64,000 nt of DNA from CAWIHS01 sp963836005 (lineage in GTDB: Bacteria; Pseudomonadota; Gammaproteobacteria; GRL18): NCBI GenBank assembly GCA_963836005.1, contig CAWIHS010000006.1, positions 62,001 to 126,000 of the forward strand, read 5' to 3'. The notes beneath the pieces are model-generated. The model had not been told where the DNA came from, ran no database searches, and worked only from the letters and a program-made list of their open reading frames with translations. Below are positions 60,751 through 64,000 of the stretch, piece by piece (position 1 is the first letter of the stretch; every line of letters begins with the position of its first letter). A program made the position numbers and the translations under genes.

Positions 60751-61827
60751 TTATACCGCACTTGGCTGATGCTTTTTATCCCGTTTAAAAACCACAATAT
60801 GATCTATTTCCAGCTTGATACCCAGACGGCTGTGTAATGGATGGTTATGATGGCTGGGCGCAATACAAAGTACATGATGCTGTTTAGTTAATTTCAGGGT
60901 ATAAAGAAATTCAGCACCGCGAAAAACCTTATCAATTATTTCCAGTTGATAATCGCTCATATCATCATGAGTGATATCATCCGGGCGAATAAGAACATCA
61001 ACAAGGCAGTTTTTTTGACAGCCTTCAGGAACTTTACCATGGATTAGACCGAGATCGGTTTTGATGCTGTTACTGTCTATTACCTCGCCTTCGAGCATAA
61101 CCCCCTGGCCAATAAAGTTGGCTGCATATTGAGTTTTTGGCTGATGGTATAACTTGTAGGGGGTATCCCATTGCAGCATTCTGCCGTGCTCTATCAGGCC
61201 GATTTTATCTGCCATGGCAAATGCTTCGTGCTGATCATGCGTGACCAGAATGGCGGTGATCCCTTCGTGTTTAATGATTTTTCTAACTTCGGTGGCCAGT
61301 TGTTCGCGCAGTTCAATATCCAGGCTGGAGAAAGGTTCATCCATGAGCAACAGATCAGGTCTGGGCGCCATTGCTCGTGCCAGAGCTATACGCTGCTGCT
61401 GCCCGCCCGAAAGTTGATGAGGATACTTATCTGCTGCACCAGGCAGACCGATCAGATTTAGCAGTTCTGTGACTCGTTGACGTTTTTGTGTTTTAGTTTC
61501 TTTTAACAACCCAAAGGCAATGTTTCTGGCCACATTCAGGTGAGGGAAGAGGGCAAAATCCTGAAAAACCATACCTATATTTCGTTTTTCAGGAGGAATG
61601 TAATGGGTGTCGCTATAGACTGTTTTGTTACGTAATATAATTTCACCCCGTAGAGGCCGTTCAAAACCGGCGATGGCTCTCAGCAGGGTTGTTTTTCCAC
61701 AACCGCTGGAACCCAGCAGACAGCCAATCTGGCCTTCTTCAAGTAAAACATCGACCTGCTGGATCACTGCATGATCAGCATAACTGATACTGACCTGTTT
61801 AAGTTGTAAAAGAATATTGGCCTGCAT
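60751..61827 (-). CDS. fbpC: Iron(III) ABC importer ATPase (FbpC/AfuC-like)
   Basis: ATPase of 358 aa. Walker A GSSGCGKTTLLRAIAGF (about residues 38-54), the signature QLSGGQQQRIALARA (about 138) and Walker B LLLMDEPFSSLD (about 158-169) are intact. Residues about 240-350 form a regulatory TOBE-like domain. It energises the FbpB permease coded just upstream (53 bases). Ferric iron is the usual substrate of this family, but related members take up other ions such as phosphonate or putrescine; the FbpB type and the FbpA-like end support iron. Confidence 0.9.
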   Translation of the reverse strand: MQANILLQLKQVSISYADHAVIQQVDVLLEEGQIGCLLGSSGCGKTTLLRAIAGFERPLRGEIILRNKTVYSDTHYIPPEKRNIGMVFQDFALFPHLNVARNIAFGLLKETKTQKRQRVTELLNLIGLPGAADKYPHQLSGGQQQRIALARAMAPRPDLLLMDEPFSSLDIELREQLATEVRKIIKHEGITAILVTHDQHEAFAMADKIGLIEHGRMLQWDTPYKLYHQPKTQYAANFIGQGVMLEGEVIDSNSIKTDLGLIHGKVPEGCQKNCLVDVLIRPDDITHDDMSDYQLEIIDKVFRGAEFLYTLKLTKQHHVLCIAPSHHNHPLHSRLGIKLEIDHIVVFKRDKKHQPSAV

Positions 61828-61880
61828 GAATTTGATTGCCTGTTCAGTTGATATCAGTAATGTGGTGTATAAACCTTAAG

Positions 61881-63515
61881 TTACACATAGCGATTTTTAG
61901 TAATTGACAGACTCAGTAAAATGACCGGAATGATCCCGCTCAAAACGATCATGATTGCCGCACTGGAGGCGTCTGCCAGACGTTCATCTGATGCCAGTTC
62001 GTAAGCACGGACAGCCAGGGTATTAAAATTAAAGGGCCTTAACAGTAAAGTCGCCGGCAGTTCTTTGAGCACGTCAACAAAGACCAGTAAAATAGCCGTT
62101 AGCAGGCTGGTGCGCATAATGGGAATATGAATTTTAGACAACACCTGTAAGGGACCATATCCCATGGAATGTGCAGCTTCATCCATGGAAGGTTTTATTT
62201 TTCCCAATGAAGATTCCACAGCGCCTAATGAAACGGCCAGGAAACGAACCAGATAGGAAAAAATCAGTGCTGCCAGTGTTCCGGACAGAATCAGCCCGGT
62301 GGCATAATCGAATTGATTGCGGCTCCAGTTATCCAGGGTATTATCGAACCAGGCAAAGGGAATAACCACCCCAATGGCGATCACTGTCCCGGGTATGGCA
62401 TAGCCCATTGCCGCAATTCGGACCAGCAAGCTGATAAAGTAGTTTTTCTTAACTCGCTGCCCATATCCCATAAACAGGGCAATAATCAGTGCAAGCAGAG
62501 CGGTTGCCATAGCCAGTCCAAGTGTGTTGTAAATCAACTGATAAAAGTCACTGTTGAACATTTCTCCGGCTGTTTCTATGGTCCAGGCTGAAAGCTGCAG
62601 AAAGGGCAGTAAAAAGCCAAGTAAAAGCGGGATAAAACAGGCCGCAAAGGCAAGCCAGCCCAGTCCGGGGGTAAGCTTCAGGCGTCTGGCATGAGCCTGA
62701 CGGCCAATTTGCTGGTGATATTGTGCCTGACGCCGGGAAAAGCGTTCAACCAGAATAAGTATAAAAATAAACATGAGTAATATTGACGACAACTGCGCGG
62801 CTGCAGCTGAGTCTCCCAGACCAAACCAGGTGCGAAAAATGCCGGTGGTAAAGGTCGATACGCCAAAATATTCAACCGTACCATAATCCGCGAGTGTTTC
62901 CATGAGTGCCAGTGACAGGCCGGTCACTATGGCCGGTCTTGCCATTGGCAGAGCAACCCGGAAAAAACTCTTCCATGGACCATGCCCCAGACTTCGGCTG
63001 GCCTCCAGGGTAACACTGGACTGCTCCAGAAAAGCGGCACGGGTTAGCAGATAGACATATGGATATAGCACCAGTGAGAGCATAATCATGGCTCCGCCCA
63101 GAGAACGAACTTCAGGAAACCAGTAATCACGGGCTCCCCAGGAAAAAGTTTCCCGCAGCAGTGTTTGCACAGGGCCGCTAAAATCAAGCATACCGGTGTA
63201 GGTGTAGGCAATGATATATGCGGGTATGGCCAGGGGTAATAATAGGGACCACTGAAAAAATTTTCTTCCCGGAAAGTCACAGATACTGGTGAGCCAGGCC
63301 GTTGTCACGCCAATACTTAATGTGCCCGCAGAAACTCCCAGCATCAGCCAGAATGAATTTTTGATATAGTCACTCAATACGGTTGCTAAAAGGTGTCGCC
63401 AGATTTCCCCGCTGTCCTGAAAGACAAAACTGAAGACCGTCATAACGGGCACCGCAAAAAGCAGAGTGAGCATTAATATGCCTATAAACCAGCGATCGAA
63501 AAAGTGTTTTTTCAA
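61881..63515 (-). CDS. fbpB: Iron(III) ABC importer permease (FbpB-like, two fused permease domains)
   Basis: Permease of 544 aa with about 12 membrane helices, made of two homologous BPD_transp_1 halves. The EAA-type loops are EASRSLGHGPWKSFFRVALPMARPAI (about residues 171-196) and DEAAHSMGYGPLQVLSKIHIPIMRTSL (about 439-465), which contact the ATPase. Fused double permeases are the rule in FbpB proteins. It lies between fbpC and a repeat element that separates it from the FbpA-like gene end. Its promoter may lie in or before that repeat. Confidence 0.92.
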   Translation of the reverse strand: MKKHFFDRWFIGILMLTLLFAVPVMTVFSFVFQDSGEIWRHLLATVLSDYIKNSFWLMLGVSAGTLSIGVTTAWLTSICDFPGRKFFQWSLLLPLAIPAYIIAYTYTGMLDFSGPVQTLLRETFSWGARDYWFPEVRSLGGAMIMLSLVLYPYVYLLTRAAFLEQSSVTLEASRSLGHGPWKSFFRVALPMARPAIVTGLSLALMETLADYGTVEYFGVSTFTTGIFRTWFGLGDSAAAAQLSSILLMFIFILILVERFSRRQAQYHQQIGRQAHARRLKLTPGLGWLAFAACFIPLLLGFLLPFLQLSAWTIETAGEMFNSDFYQLIYNTLGLAMATALLALIIALFMGYGQRVKKNYFISLLVRIAAMGYAIPGTVIAIGVVIPFAWFDNTLDNWSRNQFDYATGLILSGTLAALIFSYLVRFLAVSLGAVESSLGKIKPSMDEAAHSMGYGPLQVLSKIHIPIMRTSLLTAILLVFVDVLKELPATLLLRPFNFNTLAVRAYELASDERLADASSAAIMIVLSGIIPVILLSLSITKNRYV

Positions 63516-63574
63516 GGGTTATTAAACCTAAATACTATAAACTGGAAAGGTTCCTGTAACAGTAAAATCACAAG

Positions 63575-63798
63575 GTAACTATTCAGCGTAATTTTGAAAA
63601 CGTCCTTGACACCAGGAATTTGCTCCAGAAGACGCCGTAAATACGTCCATGGTCGTTCCCGGCTTCCTGCCTCCCACGGCACTTATACTTCCATGTATGT
63701 CGTAGGCTTGAATGTGGCATCCATGCCACATACACTTCTTACGCAAACACCTGATATCAAGAACTTACGTATAAATCTAAAATACGCTGAATAGTTAC
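63575..63798. mobile_element. 224-bp MITE-like element, type A
   Basis: Ends GTAACTATTCAGCGTA and TACGCTGAATAGTTAC with an exact 8-bp duplication ATCACAAG (63567-63574 and 63799-63806). Its interior is the reverse complement of much of the 28340 element, including the GTGGCATCCATGCCAC hairpin and the CCAGAAGACGCCGTAAATA module. It is inserted between the FbpA-like gene and fbpB. Confidence 0.92.
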
Positions 63799-63951
63799 AT
63801 CACAAGAACCTTTAATTGACTTTGGGTTATTTTCCCGCGACATGCTGCGGGCATTATATTCTTAAGTGGAATTATTCAATAGATTATAAATAATCACCAT
63901 AAATCAAACAAACGATTCACCGCTCGCAATCGTGAAGCATACGCGATAACT

Positions 63952-64000
63952 TTATTTCCAGCCTGCTCTATCCATAATCATGACGGCCTCTGCATTGTTC
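63952..64000 (-). CDS. fbpA: C-terminal end of an iron-binding FbpA-like protein (partial)
   Basis: On the minus strand the last 16 codons in the window read NNAEAVMIMDRAGWK then stop. This resembles the common C-terminus of FbpA-type ferric-iron binding proteins (for example A-E-A-V-x-x-x-D-x-A-G-W). The position just upstream of fbpB on the same strand fits an fbpA-fbpB-fbpC operon. Only the tail is visible, so the call rests on a short motif and context. Confidence 0.55.
   Translation of the reverse strand, partial: NNAEAVMIMDRAGWK

Noticed and set aside
61171..61461. Plus-strand frames opposite fbpC and fbpB (such as at 61171 and 62313).
   Set aside because: They are shadows of the real minus-strand genes with intact ABC transporter motifs.
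8826..63798. CRISPR arrays or tRNA genes.
   Set aside because: Repeats are dispersed, palindromic and not regularly spaced with spacers of uniform length. No tRNA cloverleaf was recognised.

Overview
The window is chromosomal DNA of a gammaproteobacterium. The best evidence is the block at 53-60 kb, where 5-formyltetrahydrofolate cyclo-ligase, 6S RNA, zapA and a ZapB-like coiled-coil gene diverge from ygfB-pepP-ubiH-ubiI. This is the gene order of E. coli. A GspK type II secretion protein, ubiquinone hydroxylases and an FbpABC-type iron importer agree with this. The species cannot be named from the sequence; the moderate AT richness and many small repeats would fit a free-living aquatic or sulfur/methane-type gammaproteobacterium, but that is a guess.

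Region 1 (1-9 kb): gspK, then a tightly overlapping operon. It encodes an O-antigen ABC exporter (Wzm/Wzt), a UbiA-family prenyltransferase, GtrA, a methyltransferase, DprE1-like and DprE2-like enzymes and a GT-C-like membrane protein. Together these look like a lipid-linked D-arabinofuranose pathway, best known from mycobacteria, feeding an exported glycan.

Region 2 (9-19 kb): decoration genes for a surface glycan. They are a TylF-like O-methyltransferase, an OafA-type O-acyltransferase, a radical SAM protein, two GT2 glycosyltransferases, an LpxL-like acyltransferase, a SAM methyltransferase and a methyltransferase-GNAT fusion.

Region 3 (19-35 kb): exported proteins and oddities. They are a 453-aa secreted protein behind a long AT-rich promoter region, two divergent small lipoproteins, a Thr/Pro-linker exported protein, a 1215-aa PIG-L plus triple-GT2 protein, a GMC oxidoreductase with a Tat-signal partner, a second GT-C-like protein and a trypsin-like protease.

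Region 4 (35-51 kb): a second glycan locus of Wzx/WbpL/WbpM type. It has several GT4/GT2 enzymes, a flippase, an AsnB-like amidotransferase, an O-antigen ligase/polymerase, and the terminal set epimerase-WbpL-WbpM that makes and loads the first sugar on undecaprenyl phosphate.

Region 5 (51-64 kb): housekeeping genes, DUF4202, fbpC, fbpB and the last codons of what looks like fbpA.

The most unusual feature is a dense population of non-coding mobile repeats (MITE-like). At least nine elements of four types lie only between genes. Several have exact 8-bp target duplications, two are nested in others, and types with different ends share internal hairpin modules. No transposase is in the window. 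Termini starting GTAAC with 8-bp duplications suggest IS66-family mobilisation for two types, and GG(T/C)TCTTCAC termini suggest ISL3-family mobilisation for one.
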